Source of the DNA: Streptomyces sp. FIT100
GTDB taxonomy: Bacteria > Actinomycetota > Actinomycetes > Streptomycetales > Streptomycetaceae
Direction: 5' to 3'
DNA length: 64,000 nucleotides
Assembly (NCBI RefSeq): GCF_024584805.1
Contig: NZ_CP075715.1
Span: 4,164,526-4,228,525 of the forward strand
The position numbers were made by a program, and so were the translations under genes. Below the pieces are notes generated by a model. The model ran no database searches. It was not told where the DNA came from and was given only the letters and a program-made list of their open reading frames with translations. Shown one piece after another: positions 43,160-52,654 of the stretch (its first letter is position 1; each line of letters starts with the position of its first letter).

Positions 43160-44131
43160 TCAGGAGTAGAAGTTGCGCTGCCACCGGTGCTCGGCCAGGA
43201 CGGCGAGCTGGTCGGCCGTGAGCGGGCGTCCGTCGCTCAGGGCCGTGTTCCGCTCGACGTTGCGCACGCTGCGCATGCCGGGGATGACCGTGGAGACCGC
43301 CGGCGAGCTCAGCACGAACCGCAGCGCGTACTCGGCGATCTCGTCGGGGGCGATACCGAGGTCGGCGACGATCGCGTCCACCCGCTCTTCGACCTGGGCC
43401 GGGCGGTCGCCACGGAAGTAGCGGGCGCGGACATCGCCCTCGGGAAACGTCGTGCCGGCGGTGATCCGGCCGGTGAGACCGCCCTCGTCCAGCGCCACCC
43501 GGACGATGACGCCGACACCGTGCTCCACACACGCCGGCAGCAGCGCGTCGGCGGGCGACTGGTCGAAGATGTTGTAGATGACCTGAACGCTGTCGACGGT
43601 GCCGCTGCGGACGAGCGCGAGCGCGTTGCCGGGCTCGTGGTCGTTGACGGAGACGCCGAACAGGCGGATCTTTCCCTCCTGCTTCAGCGCGGCGATCGTC
43701 TCCAGCCAGTCACCGCGCCCGACCCACTCGTCGCTCCACACATGGAACTGCAGCACGTCGAAGTGGTCCAGGCCGGTGGCGCGGAGACTGGTCTCCACGC
43801 TCTCGCGGATGTGCGCGCCGGGGAACGTCTCGGCCGGGTCCAGGCCGTCGGGCGCGGGCCACATCCCGTTCCTCGGCCCGACCTTGGTCGCCACGAGCAC
43901 GTCGTCACCGGCCCGCTCGCGGACGACGCGGCCGACGATCCGCTCACTCTCGCCGTAGCCGCGGGCGGTGTCGAGGAAGTTCACGCCGAGGTCGATGCCA
44001 CGGTGCAGGGCCCGAACGGATTCGTCCTCCGTCGCACCCACCCAGCCGGACCCGGCCTCACCGATGCCCCACGTGCCGTAGCCGATCTCGGATACGGACA
44101 CGCCGCTGCGTCCCAGTTCGCGGTAGCGCAC
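43160..44131 (-). CDS. aldo/keto reductase
   Basis: This 323-residue NADPH-dependent reductase of the AKR superfamily folds as a TIM barrel. The catalytic tetrad is visible: Asp in NFLDTARGYGESE with its Tyr, Lys in LVATKVGP, and His in VLQFHVW. The cofactor region is STVIPGMRSVRNVERN. It is divergent from the broken oxidase gene. The substrate is unknown. Confidence 0.9.
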   Translation of the reverse strand: MRYRELGRSGVSVSEIGYGTWGIGEAGSGWVGATEDESVRALHRGIDLGVNFLDTARGYGESERIVGRVVRERAGDDVLVATKVGPRNGMWPAPDGLDPAETFPGAHIRESVETSLRATGLDHFDVLQFHVWSDEWVGRGDWLETIAALKQEGKIRLFGVSVNDHEPGNALALVRSGTVDSVQVIYNIFDQSPADALLPACVEHGVGVIVRVALDEGGLTGRITAGTTFPEGDVRARYFRGDRPAQVEERVDAIVADLGIAPDEIAEYALRFVLSSPAVSTVIPGMRSVRNVERNTALSDGRPLTADQLAVLAEHRWQRNFYS

Positions 44132-44233
44132 AATGATCCTCCGTGTCGTGGTGCCGCGAAATGTCTACACCACAGCGAAATCCACGCCGGACGCGGGCGG
44201 CACACGCACGTTCCGGCAGCAAGGAGCCGACTC

Positions 44234-45230
44234 TTGTCCCGTTCGTACGACGTCGTCGTCATCGGCCTGGGCGGTATGGGCAGCGCCGCGGCCTACCACC
44301 TGGCCCGGCGCGGTCAGCGCGTCCTCGGCCTGGAGCGCTTCGGCCCCGCGCACGCCTTCGGGGCGAGTCACGGCGGGTCCCGCATCTACCGCCAGAGCTA
44401 TGCCGAAGGCCCGGACTACGTACCGCTGCTCCTTCGGGCCAGGGAGCTGTGGGACGAGCTCGGACGCGACTGCGGCGAGGTGATGTTCACCCGGACCGGC
44501 GGCCTCACGATCGGGCGGGCGGACAGCCCGATGGTCGCCGGCAGCCTGCGCAGCGCCCGCCGGTGGGAGCTCGCGCACGACGTCCTCGACAGTGCGGCGA
44601 TCCGCCGCCGCTTTCCGACCTTCCGCCCCGCGGACGAGGACGTCGCCTTCTACGAGCACCAAGCGGGGGTGGTCCGTCCCGAACTCACCGTCGCCGCGCA
44701 TCTGCGCCTGGCCGAACGCCACGGTGCCGAGCTGCGCTTCCACACGCCCGTCACCCGCTGGGAGCCGGAGCCCGGAGGCGGGGTCCGCGTCGTCACCCCC
44801 GAGGGCACCGTCACCGCCGGACGCGCGGTCGTCGCTCCGGGCCTTCCCCGCCCTGGACGGCCCCGACGGCGGAGTGAAGGTGGCCTTCCACTCCATCGGC
44901 GCCCCGACCGACCCGGACCACCTCGACCGGGAGATCCACCCTGAGGAGGTCGAGGCGATGAGGGAGTTCCTGCGGACGCGCATCCCCGCCCTGGCGGGGC
45001 GCCTCCTCAAGGGCGCCGCCTGCACCTACACGCTCACCCCGGACGAGCACTTCGTCGTCGCTCCGCACCCGCAGTACCCGCAGACCACGGTGGCCTGCGG
45101 CTTCTCCGGCCACGGTTTCAAGTTCGTGCCCGTGGTCGGTGAGATCCTCGCCGACCTCGCGACGGAGGGCACGACCCGCCACCCCATCTCCCTGTTCGAT
45201 CCGCGCCGGCCACGGGCGGAGGCGTCCTGA
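44234..45230 (+). pseudogene. SolA-type sarcosine/N-methyltryptophan oxidase with internal deletion and frameshift
   Basis: The N-terminal two thirds begin with TTG at 44234 behind AAGGAG. They give an FAD-binding oxidase: DVVVIGLGGMGSAAAYHLARRG and FGASHGGSRIYRQSYAEG. At about 44843 the frame changes, and the C-terminal third continues in another frame (DGGVKVAFHSIGAPTDP, TPDEHFVVAPHP, GFSGHGFKFVPVVGEI). Roughly 60 family residues between VVAPG and the FPALDGPDGG region are missing. The enzyme cannot be made whole. Confidence 0.85.
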
Positions 45231-45263
45231 CGTCCTAGGAGGGGGAGGCAGGGGGGACGTTCG

Positions 45264-46265
45264 TCACCGCCGCCGGGCGGCGAAGAAGCCGAGGATGGTG
45301 CCGGTCGCATCCAGCGAGGTGCTGGTACGGCCGAAGCCCGCGGGCGGTGTGACGGACGAGCCGGGCCAGGTGTGGCCCGCCCCGTGCACGACGAGGAGTT
45401 CGACGGTGGCCCTGGAGTCTCCGGGGCCCCACACGGTGCGGTCGTAGCCCGCCTCGCTTCGCTCGACCGGTGCGCGGGCGCCGCCTTCGGCGGCGAACGC
45501 CTCGGCGCCGGCCCGGGACGCCATGCTGGGGGTGATCGGCTCCTCGCCCGCGGCGGCCGGGCCCGGGCTGGGCAGGCCCGCGAGGGGCCGTACGGGATCC
45601 TCCGCGCCATGGATCATCAACACCGGTACCGCTCCGGTGGGTTCGACCGCGGCGGGCCCGGTCGGGAGCTGGCCCGCGACGGCGGCGGCTCCCGCGAGCA
45701 GACCGGGACGCTGGGCCGCCATACGCAGCGCCATCGATCCCCCGTTGGAGAACCCGACGACGTAGACCCGCAGTGGATCGGCCCCCTCGGTCCGCACCAG
45801 CTCCTCGACGAGCGCCTCGGTGAACCGCACATCGGCGTCCGGATCCGGCCGCCGTCCGGTGGCGGCGGCACCGGCGCCCCAGCCGCTGTGCAAGCCCTCG
45901 GGGTAGGCGATGAGCATGTCGCGTGCCGCGGCCGCCGTGCCGAGGCCGGTCATCTCACGCATGCCCTCGGCGCTGGAGCCCCGGCCGTGGTACGCGATGA
46001 CGAGCGGCCTGGGCGCGCCGCCGTCGGCGCCGGGCCGGTGCAGCAGGTACTCCCGGGTGCCGCCGTCCACCCGTAGCCGCTCGCGGGTGTCGGCGGCGGC
46101 TGCCGTGTGCCCGGCGTTCGGTGAGCTGCCGGCCGGAGTCGGCAGGGAGCGCGGCTCGTCCGGCGGGGCACAGCCGGCGGTGAGCGCCAGCCCGAGGGCC
46201 AGGGCGCCGAGCAGCGGACCGCGTGCGGTCGTACGGGGACGAAAGCGGGCGAAGAGCAGGTTCAT
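45264..46265 (-). CDS. LpqC/PHB-depolymerase-like secreted esterase
   Basis: This 333-residue lipoprotein with an alpha/beta-hydrolase fold has a lipobox ending at Cys32 (LALTAGC). The nucleophile elbow is GFSNGGSMAL, the acid is in MIHGAEDPV, and the His is in VVHGAGHTWPG, all characteristic of the LpqC/PHB depolymerase family. It is divergent from the LysR remnant. It likely cleaves feruloyl, acetyl or hydroxyalkanoate esters outside the cell. Confidence 0.88.
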   Translation of the reverse strand: MNLLFARFRPRTTARGPLLGALALGLALTAGCAPPDEPRSLPTPAGSSPNAGHTAAAADTRERLRVDGGTREYLLHRPGADGGAPRPLVIAYHGRGSSAEGMREMTGLGTAAAARDMLIAYPEGLHSGWGAGAAATGRRPDPDADVRFTEALVEELVRTEGADPLRVYVVGFSNGGSMALRMAAQRPGLLAGAAAVAGQLPTGPAAVEPTGAVPVLMIHGAEDPVRPLAGLPSPGPAAAGEEPITPSMASRAGAEAFAAEGGARAPVERSEAGYDRTVWGPGDSRATVELLVVHGAGHTWPGSSVTPPAGFGRTSTSLDATGTILGFFAARRR

Positions 46266-46309
46266 GTCCCGAGAAGAGCAGCGTGCACGGCACCATGTCC
46301 AAGACGCCT

Positions 46310-46326
46310 ATCGATCCCGGATCGAT
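46310..46326. promoter_or_regulatory. LysR-type dyad between esterase and LysR remnant
   Basis: ATCGAT-CCCGG-ATCGAT is a perfect 6-bp dyad with 5-bp spacer in the 85-bp divergent spacer. It fits the binding site of the LysR regulator whose remnant starts at 46351. Confidence 0.55.
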
Positions 46327-46350
46327 CAATCCTGGATATCGTTGCTGGCT

Positions 46351-46587
46351 ATGGACCTGGTCCGGCATATGGAGTGCTTCGTGGCTGTTGCAGAAGAGTC
46401 ACACTTCGGCCGTGCCGCGGCCCGCCTGGGCATGGCCCAGCCGCCCCTGTCGCAGCGCATCAAGCGCCTGGAACGGGAGTTGGGCGTGCTGCTCTTCGAG
46501 CGGACCAGCCGGCAGGTGACGATCCGATCCGGCGCGGCGCCGTCAGCCTCGGCGTGGCCGCCATCGAGGGGCGGGGCCGAGCGATGA
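46351..46587 (+). pseudogene. truncated LysR-family regulator (HTH only)
   Basis: The first 57 or so residues are a typical LysR winged-helix: MDLVRHMECFVAVAEESHFGRAAARLGMAQPPLSQRIKRLERELGV and LLFERTSRQV. The family then normally continues with a ligand domain of about 200 residues. Here the frame ends after 20 unrelated residues, and the enoyl-CoA hydratase gene starts at once. This is a deletion remnant that has lost the effector domain. Confidence 0.85.
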
Positions 46588-46600
46588 CAGGAAGGCCGAG

Positions 46601-47440
46601 ATGACCGCCTCGTACGAAACCATCGAGACCAGGCTGGACGGCAACGTCCTGTCCGCCACGTTCAACGCCCCGCCGATGAACCTCATCGGTCCCGAGGTCG
46701 TGCGGGACCTGGTCGCGCTGATCGAGGAACTGTCGCACCCGACCGCCCCACGCGTGGTGGTCTTCGACAGCGCGGACGCCGACTTCTTCTTCCCGCACGT
46801 CGACATGACGAAAGTCGCCGAGTACACAGCTGAGGCCGCGAAGGCCGGAGGCCCCGGCGATGCCTCCCTGGGAATGCTGTTCCGCAGGCTCAGCCTGCTC
46901 CCGGCCGTCACCGTCGCCAAGCTGCGCGGCCGTGCCCGGGGAGCGGGCAGTGAGTTCCTCCTCGCCTGCGACATGCGCTTCGCCTCCCGGGAGAACGCCA
47001 TCCTCGGCCAGCCCGAAGTGGGCATCGGAACACCCCCCGGCGCGGGCGCGATCCAGCACCTCACCCGTCTGCTGGGCCGGGGCCGTGCCCTCGAAGCCGT
47101 GCTGACCTCGTCGGACTTCGACGCCGACCTCGCCGAACGCTACGGATGGATCAACCGCGCGGTCCCCGACGCCGAACTGGACGAGTTCGTGGCAGGCATC
47201 GCCGCGCGCATGGGCGGCTTCCCCCGCGATGCGCTGATCGCAGCCAAGTCGGCCATCAACGCCGTCAGCCTGCCGGCCCCCGCCGACGTACGCGCGGACG
47301 CCGCACTGTTCCAGCAACTCGTCCGGGGCGAGGGAGTGCGGCAGCGCACGGCCGAACTGTTCGACCGCGGCTTCCAGACCCGTGGTGCCACCGAGCTCGG
47401 CCTCGGGGAGGCCCTGGGCGCCTTGAAGGCCGTCGACTGA
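46601..47440 (+). CDS. enoyl-CoA hydratase/isomerase-family protein
   Basis: This 279-residue crotonase-fold protein has oxyanion-hole regions ADFFFPHVDM and LRGRARGAGSEFLLACDMRFA, then GQPEVGIGTPPGAGAIQHL. The general-acid Glu positions are only partly recognisable. It follows the LysR remnant closely. A preceding ribosome-binding site (GGAAGGCCGAG) is present. The acyl-CoA substrate is not known. Confidence 0.87.
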   Translation: MTASYETIETRLDGNVLSATFNAPPMNLIGPEVVRDLVALIEELSHPTAPRVVVFDSADADFFFPHVDMTKVAEYTAEAAKAGGPGDASLGMLFRRLSLLPAVTVAKLRGRARGAGSEFLLACDMRFASRENAILGQPEVGIGTPPGAGAIQHLTRLLGRGRALEAVLTSSDFDADLAERYGWINRAVPDAELDEFVAGIAARMGGFPRDALIAAKSAINAVSLPAPADVRADAALFQQLVRGEGVRQRTAELFDRGFQTRGATELGLGEALGALKAVD

Positions 47441-47562
47441 GCGTCGACGCCGCCATCCCGACAGGCGAGATCGCCACGGGCCACCGATTGCCGATTGGCC
47501 CGCGCCCCGGACGCGGCGCCCTGAGAAACTGCACCTCCATTGCCGTACTCGGAGGAGATGTC

Positions 47563-48171
47563 ATGCAGGTAGCGGTGGTCACCTTTGACGGATTCAACGA
47601 GCTCGACAGCTTCATCGCCTCCGCGCTGATCAACCGGTGCCGGAAGGACGGCCTGGAAGCCTTCATCACGACACCGACGCCGGTGGTCACGTCCATGAAC
47701 GGCGTCGAGGTCACCGGACAGCGCCCGCTGGAGTTCGTCACCGAAGCCGATGTCGTCCTCATCGGCAGCGGGGTGAAGGCACGAGACGTGGTCGCCGACG
47801 ACGCGCTGATCTCCAGGCTGCCGCTCGACCCGTCGCGACAGCTGATCGGCGCGCAGTGCTCCGGCGCGCTGGTGCTCGCCCGGCTCGGCCTGCTGGACGC
47901 CATGCCCGCCTGCACGGACATCAAGACCCGGCCCTTCGTCGAGGCCCGCAACGTCACCGTGCTGGACGCACCGTTCCACGCCGAGGGGAACATCGCGACG
48001 GCGGGCGGCTGCCTCGCGTCCCAGTACCTTGCCACGTGGGTGATCACCCGAACTCTCGGGCAGGACGCCGCCCGCGACGTCATCGACTACGTGGCCCCGG
48101 TCGGCGAAAACCAGGAGACCACCGAGCGCGCCCTGCGCGCCGTCCACACGGGCGAGGTCGCACTGGGCTGA
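47563..48171 (+). CDS. DJ-1/PfpI-family protein
   Basis: This 202-residue class I glutamine-amidotransferase-like protein of the DJ-1/PfpI group has the nucleophile elbow IGAQCSGALVLARLG with the conserved Cys. GGAGGAG precedes the ATG at 47563. Family members act as glyoxalases, chaperones or isonitrile hydratases, and the sequence does not decide among these. Confidence 0.88.
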   Translation: MQVAVVTFDGFNELDSFIASALINRCRKDGLEAFITTPTPVVTSMNGVEVTGQRPLEFVTEADVVLIGSGVKARDVVADDALISRLPLDPSRQLIGAQCSGALVLARLGLLDAMPACTDIKTRPFVEARNVTVLDAPFHAEGNIATAGGCLASQYLATWVITRTLGQDAARDVIDYVAPVGENQETTERALRAVHTGEVALG

Positions 48172-48260
48172 CGCCCCGCGAATCACCCCTGGGCTGCCCC
48201 GTCTGTCCGCGTCCACGGCTCCCCGCCCGAGCTGCGGCGGTTGCGGCGCGCCGCACTTGC

Positions 48261-48755
48261 TCAGCGGCGGCCCAGCCGGGGTCGCGAACCCACGCGCGCC
48301 GGCGTCGCCAGCTCGGCCCGTAGCGCGTCTTCCAGCGCCGAAAGGCCATCCTCCACACCCTGGAGCGGCCACGCGTCCGCCGCCGAGGATCCGTCGGAGA
48401 TCACCGTCTGGGCGTCAAGCAGGGCACGGTGCACATCACTCACAGCGGAACGAACCTCGTCGCCGGATATGAGCGACGCCTCGACGATCCACTTGTAAGC
48501 GGCCGACCGGTTGTCGAGCAGGTTCCCGTCGTCCTCCTCCTTCAGGATGGAGGCCAGCGAGTCATGCCAGCCGTAGAGCCTGATCAAGAGATCCCTGTAC
48601 AGGCCCTTCTTGTCATCCAGCCAGCGCACTTGCTCTGCGTGTGCCCGTTGTTCCTGCTGGATACGCACCTGTCCGCGCTGCGCGAGCCAGGCGCCCGCAA
48701 AGCCCGTGACAGCTCCCACCGTTGTGCCCGCAAGACCGACCAGCGCTGCTTCCAT
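48261..48755 (-). CDS. hypothetical protein with one membrane segment and helical domain
   Basis: This 164-residue protein has an N-terminal membrane helix (ALVGLAGTTVGAVTGFAGAWL) followed by charged helices. Similar small proteins are common in streptomycetes, but I do not know the function. It is transcribed alone, toward the DJ-1 gene. Confidence 0.7.
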   Translation of the reverse strand: MEAALVGLAGTTVGAVTGFAGAWLAQRGQVRIQQEQRAHAEQVRWLDDKKGLYRDLLIRLYGWHDSLASILKEEDDGNLLDNRSAAYKWIVEASLISGDEVRSAVSDVHRALLDAQTVISDGSSAADAWPLQGVEDGLSALEDALRAELATPARVGSRPRLGRR

Positions 48756-49168
48756 GACAGCTTCTTAGCAGAGAGCTGACTTCGCGAGCAGAGAAAGATC
48801 AAGACTGGTGGAGTCTCCAAGACTGCGTCGGGTGCGCTCGCTCCAGTAGCACGGCCGACGGAGCCGGCGCCTGGAGGCGTTCGGGTCTTGACCGCCCGCG
48901 AGGCTGCTACCTCAACTGGCCGTTCTTACTGCTTTTTCGTAGCGCGGGCAGCGTCCGGCCGAACCCACGCATGGCGCCCCTCGGTTCTCCATGAATCCCC
49001 ATTTGTGCCGTTCTCGGGCTCGCTGAGCGACCGCACTGCCCGTAGTTCACATGGCGAGCCGGGAGCGGCCCTGGCCCGCGGCTTCGGAGTCAATTCGCTG
49101 TCGGTCTCCGTGGCTTGGCGTCCGGCTGTGGTCCGTCTCATCCGGCGCGGGGCAGGAACGGACCTGGC
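48756..49168. other. intergenic region with no supported gene
   Basis: Open frames in this 413-bp stretch lack recognisable domains and start signals. The GC content is lower than the flanks, and the region may be eroded coding DNA. Confidence 0.5.
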
Positions 49169-49450
49169 TCAGCTCCGCCCAATCATGTTGATTGCTATCG
49201 GCAGGGCGACCATGCCGCAGAGTGCGAAGACACTCCCGAGGACGCGCAGGAAGACGGGGTGCACAGCCCTTGTCTTCGTCTGCTGTTCCGGCCTTCGGGC
49301 GAGTCCGTTGACCACCAGTGCCTGGAAGCGAGTGGCGGCCTTCCTGGTAGCCAGGGTGCCTCCGCCGACGAGGGCAAGCAGCCCCCAAAGAAACAGGAAC
49401 GGGCCGGGGCCGGGCCCATTCCGGCCAGCGAGAAGCAGCATGCCCCGCAT
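49169..49450 (-). CDS. small two-helix membrane protein
   Basis: This 93-residue hypothetical protein has two clear hydrophobic segments (FLFLWGLLALVGGGTLA and VLGSVFALCGMVALPIAI) separated by a basic stretch. The pattern is that of a real small membrane protein, but no family is assigned. Confidence 0.55.
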   Translation of the reverse strand: MRGMLLLAGRNGPGPGPFLFLWGLLALVGGGTLATRKAATRFQALVVNGLARRPEQQTKTRAVHPVFLRVLGSVFALCGMVALPIAINMIGRS

Positions 49451-50015
49451 ACTCCAGCAGCAGCGTGATTCGGGTCAACGGAGCTCCCGGTGAGACCCCG
49501 CCCAATCTGACGTAGTTGTGGCACAGGAGCCTGCCCGGCCCAGGGCGGTATTCCCGTTCGGGGCTCATGCTGCTGAGCGCGTGTGGGGCGACAGCCCGGT
49601 CTACGTCGCCGGCTGTGCCGTGGTGGCCGGCCAGGGCGTGCGACTGCCGGAGCGGGGCAGCCCTGCGCAGGACGCGGTCCGAGCGCATCCGGGCCGGCGA
49701 GTAGCTGTGCCGCCCTGAGGAAGGACTCTGTCCCTTTTCTCGTCCATGACCTGAGCTGCGTATCTCGTAAGGGCAAGTAGCAACATTCGATCAAAGGGTG
49801 CAGCATGGAAGCGGGGATCCTATAACGCCTCAGCGTGAAGACTGGGACGCGTCACGGACCGATCGCCATTCGAGCTGATCGGGTTTTCCGGCAGCTCATA
49901 GCCCGGGCTCTTCTCGTCGACGGGTCCGAATTTGGCGCGCATGACAACCCCTCATCCCATAACGAACGGCATGGGGGACTCAGTTGGCTCCGAGGAGAGC
50001 TCCGAGGAGAGCAAT
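49451..50015. other. intergenic region with no supported gene
   Basis: This stretch of 565 bp shows only short, mutually overlapping open frames without domains. The last 60 bp form the leader of the CAP-domain gene, including a duplicated GAGGAGAGC that provides its ribosome site. Confidence 0.5.
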
Positions 50016-50738
50016 ATGCACGTCAAGAAGCGTCTAATCCCGTCTCTCATGGCTCCTCTCGCCTTCGTAATCGCCTTCGCGATGCCTCCGTCTGAGGCCT
50101 CACACGCCGGCACCCCCTCGGTCGACAAGTTCTGCGAAAACGACGGCATGGTGCTCCGGCCGAAGTCCGATTTCCCGGATACGCCTGTTGGGCGAGTCAA
50201 CTACAACATGCAGAGCAGCAAAATGGAGAAAGCAATGCTCTGCTTGGTCAACTGGGATCGGCGTCATGAGCGTGTGAGGGAGCTGTACACCACAAGGCTC
50301 ATCGGCAAGACGAGGTATCGAGGGCTCGGTGGCGCCGCCTACGACCATGCCATCGCTGCGGCGAAGTTGCGGTGGTGGGGATCCGTAGCCCAGTACCCGT
50401 CCTGTACGCCCAGACAAGACGACCCCAGCCGATGCGATCCGCACATCAATCCACAGACACGATCGACACCTACGAAACGCGCCGAAGAAACAGGCTACGG
50501 AAGGGGTTGCGCGAACTGGAAGGTAGGTGAGAACGCTTACACGGCCTCAGGGAAGGACCTCACGCCGTTGGACGCTTTTACCTGGTGGATGCGCAGCGAG
50601 CGGCACAGAGAAAACATTCGCAACCCGGAATGGGAGACCATGCACATGCGAGTGGTATGGGGTAGCGCAGATCCGGGCACTGGAGCAAGCGCGCCAGGAG
50701 CGACGTATGTGCAAATGTTTGGGCGCTGCTGGAAGTGA
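50016..50738 (+). CDS. secreted CAP/SCP-domain protein
   Basis: This 240-residue exported protein has a signal peptide (PLAFVIAFAMPPSEA) and a CAP-superfamily domain. Visible family features are WKVGENAYTASG, AFTWWMRSERHRENIRNPEW and the final YVQMFGRCWK. Four or more Cys suggest disulfides. ATG at 50016 follows GAGGAGAGC. Base use is less GC-biased than that of neighbours, suggesting recent acquisition. The role of bacterial CAP proteins is mostly unknown. Confidence 0.82.
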   Translation: MHVKKRLIPSLMAPLAFVIAFAMPPSEASHAGTPSVDKFCENDGMVLRPKSDFPDTPVGRVNYNMQSSKMEKAMLCLVNWDRRHERVRELYTTRLIGKTRYRGLGGAAYDHAIAAAKLRWWGSVAQYPSCTPRQDDPSRCDPHINPQTRSTPTKRAEETGYGRGCANWKVGENAYTASGKDLTPLDAFTWWMRSERHRENIRNPEWETMHMRVVWGSADPGTGASAPGATYVQMFGRCWK

Positions 50739-50872
50739 GTACCGAGGGCGGTCGCCGAACGTGCGCATGCGCGGCCTGTGCATCAGTGCCCTCTTGCACG
50801 TCCCACCCGACGCCCACACCGTGGTGAGGATGCAGCTCGGCGTTCTGACAACGCAGGGGAGGGCGACGCGTA

Positions 50873-51478
50873 GTGAGTGCAGTCACACCGTGGGCCAGGG
50901 ACACCTTCGGCACCGCGGCCGGCCAGTTGGCCAGGACGATCCCGGCGTGCCTCGTGGAAGCTCACAAGAGGGCACGTCACGGCCACGAGGGGGTCCACAC
51001 CCAGACCCTGGAAGCGTACGGCCATGGTCTCCACGCGGCACAGTACGAGACGCTCGGCGCCGGCCTGGCGCCGCTCGAGGCAGCAATGGCCCGACGGCTA
51101 CAGGGCCGTACGATCATGGTCGTCGGCAGCAACGTCATCTATCCCATCCGGTATGCCAAGAAGGACGTGCCGGTTACGGCGGCACGACTCCGAAAGGCCG
51201 TCGGCTTCCGAGCTGACCTCATCCGGCGCCACGGCCCGGAGCCGATGCAGCAATCTCTCGACCTCGGCTTGGAAGAGCTGGACGAACAGCACCTGCATCC
51301 CGACGTCGCGCTGCTCCCGCCCGAGCTGCGGCTGATCATCGTGGCGTACGCCTGCTCGATGGAACAGGGCGTCATACGGGTTGAGTGGGGCTCAGCAGAG
51401 CTTCGCCGCGAGGACCGCTACCTCATCTGGCACCACCACGAGCCGCTCCTTCCGTCGGCCGACCCACGCGCCGCCTAG
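50873..51478 (+). CDS. hypothetical protein whose stop lies in a MITE
   Basis: This 201-residue protein has no recognised domain. Its GTG start is preceded by GGGGAGGG. It contains VVGSNVIYPIRYAKKDVPVTAARLR and an acidic C-terminal half. The TAG stop is part of the CTAG that begins the mobile element at 51475, so the original C-terminus may have been longer. Confidence 0.6.
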   Translation: MSAVTPWARDTFGTAAGQLARTIPACLVEAHKRARHGHEGVHTQTLEAYGHGLHAAQYETLGAGLAPLEAAMARRLQGRTIMVVGSNVIYPIRYAKKDVPVTAARLRKAVGFRADLIRRHGPEPMQQSLDLGLEELDEQHLHPDVALLPPELRLIIVAYACSMEQGVIRVEWGSAELRREDRYLIWHHHEPLLPSADPRAA

Positions 51479-51652
51479 GGCGTGTTGCGAAAGTCCCGTC
51501 TGCGCGGCGGCGTCTGGCACGCACGCTCGCGGCGTTGTCGGTCGTCGGCGCAGCCCGCTGCGCTCTCCTTCCTCCGCCTTGCGATCGCACGCACCAGACG
51601 CCGCCGCGCCCGCCCTACGGGCGGACGACGCTACTTTCGCAACACGCCCTAG
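51475..51652. mobile_element. 178-bp MITE with perfect 20-bp terminal inverted repeats
   Basis: The left end CTAGGGCGTGTTGCGAAAGT (51475-51494) is matched exactly by its reverse complement at 51633-51652. Inner sequences are also inverted (GCGGCGGCGTCTGG and CCAGACGCCGCCGC), so most of the element can form one hairpin. There is no transposase frame. The ends read CTAG, which may be the duplicated target. It must depend on a transposase encoded elsewhere. Confidence 0.85.
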
Positions 51653-51926
51653 CCGTGGTGCCAAGGCCAGCCGCAACTGGGCATCGACGGCCATGACCTG
51701 CGGCCGCCGAACCGATCACCGCACGGCCGTCCCGGCAACGCCGGGCCGATCGGACTGTCAGTGCAACCCTCCCTCGGCCTCGTCGAGGCTCCCGGTGAAG
51801 GCCCGACCGTCGGCCTGCCGCCACCGCGGCGGCCGGTCATGTTCGTCGGTTCGGTGGAGGTCGCGATGCCGAGGCGTCGGCTCCGGTGTTGCGTCCGCCG
51901 ACCCTGGTCGGTCTGGACGGCCACGG
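51653..51926. other. non-coding stretch between MITE and toxin locus
   Basis: No gene is supported here. Short frames on both strands have no domains. It may be remnant DNA beside the mobile element. Confidence 0.45.
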
Positions 51927-51951
51927 AGTCCCAGGTCGTTGACCTGGGACT
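51927..51951. terminator. strong stem-loop downstream of the CdiI-type gene
   Basis: An 11-bp perfect stem (AGTCCCAGGTC/GACCTGGGACT) with a 3-nt loop lies 34 bp past the stop of the minus-strand toxin-immunity operon and is a likely terminator. Confidence 0.65.
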
Positions 51952-51984
51952 ACGTGAACGAGCGGACGGCAGCCCCAAGGCCGG

Positions 51985-52641
51985 TCAGGCGCTGGACAGC
52001 GTCGTCGCCAGCGACTGAAACCAGGCGCCGTGGGAGAACGGCTCGGGCGGGGCGACCTCCATGCCGAGCTCGGCGGCGGCCAGCGCGTAGTCCCCCTCGT
52101 CCAGGGGGAGCGCGAGCAACTCGTTGAGTTCGCCCACGAGGCGTGCGACCAGCTGCGGGTCGGTGGTGGCGGCGTAGTCGGCGACGGCGGCGTCATGGTC
52201 GGCGAACTCGTCGACGATGTCCTGCGAGAACCAGCCGCCGAGCAGTTGCGCGGTCTCAGGGAAGCGCGCGTGCCACTCCCAGTGCGTCTGCGGGGACGAC
52301 GGTTCCGGGACGTCGCCCTCCTCGATGCTCTTCTTCAGGTGGTCGGCCAGCACCATCAGCCAGTCGCCGATCTCCGACTGGGGCATCCCGGTGTCCGGGA
52401 TCGCGTAGAACTCACCCAGGCCCTGCCGGATGCGGCCCGGAGGGTTGCGGCTGTACTCGCGCAGCTGGCGCTCCGCCTCCGCGATGGCCGAGGGGCGGGT
52501 GTGCCAGGTGTGACGGAGGTACGCGTCCAGCGCGCGGCTTCGCCTCTCCGGGGTGTCGTCGGCCGGCTGTCCCAGGTACGCGCGCATCACCTGATCCAAC
52601 TCGCCGTATCGGCGGTCGTGTTCGAGGGGCTTCATGGACAT
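51985..52641 (-). CDS. CdiI-type contact-dependent-inhibition immunity protein
   Basis: This is a 218-residue cytosolic protein. The C-terminal half matches the CdiI_2-like immunity pattern: FPETAQLLGGWFSQDIVDEFADHDAAV, then a helical stretch LVGELNELLALPLDEGDYALAAAELG. It follows the orphan toxin tip (52655-52954) directly and should neutralise a nuclease toxin of that type. The N-terminal part is an extra helical domain of unknown role. Confidence 0.75.
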   Translation of the reverse strand: MSMKPLEHDRRYGELDQVMRAYLGQPADDTPERRSRALDAYLRHTWHTRPSAIAEAERQLREYSRNPPGRIRQGLGEFYAIPDTGMPQSEIGDWLMVLADHLKKSIEEGDVPEPSSPQTHWEWHARFPETAQLLGGWFSQDIVDEFADHDAAVADYAATTDPQLVARLVGELNELLALPLDEGDYALAAAELGMEVAPPEPFSHGAWFQSLATTLSSA

Positions 52642-52654
52642 GTGCGTGCGGCCC

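Noticed and set aside
48888..49493. Open frames on the plus strand at 48888-49493
   Set aside because: No domain, no ribosome site, and overlap with the more convincing small membrane protein on the other strand.
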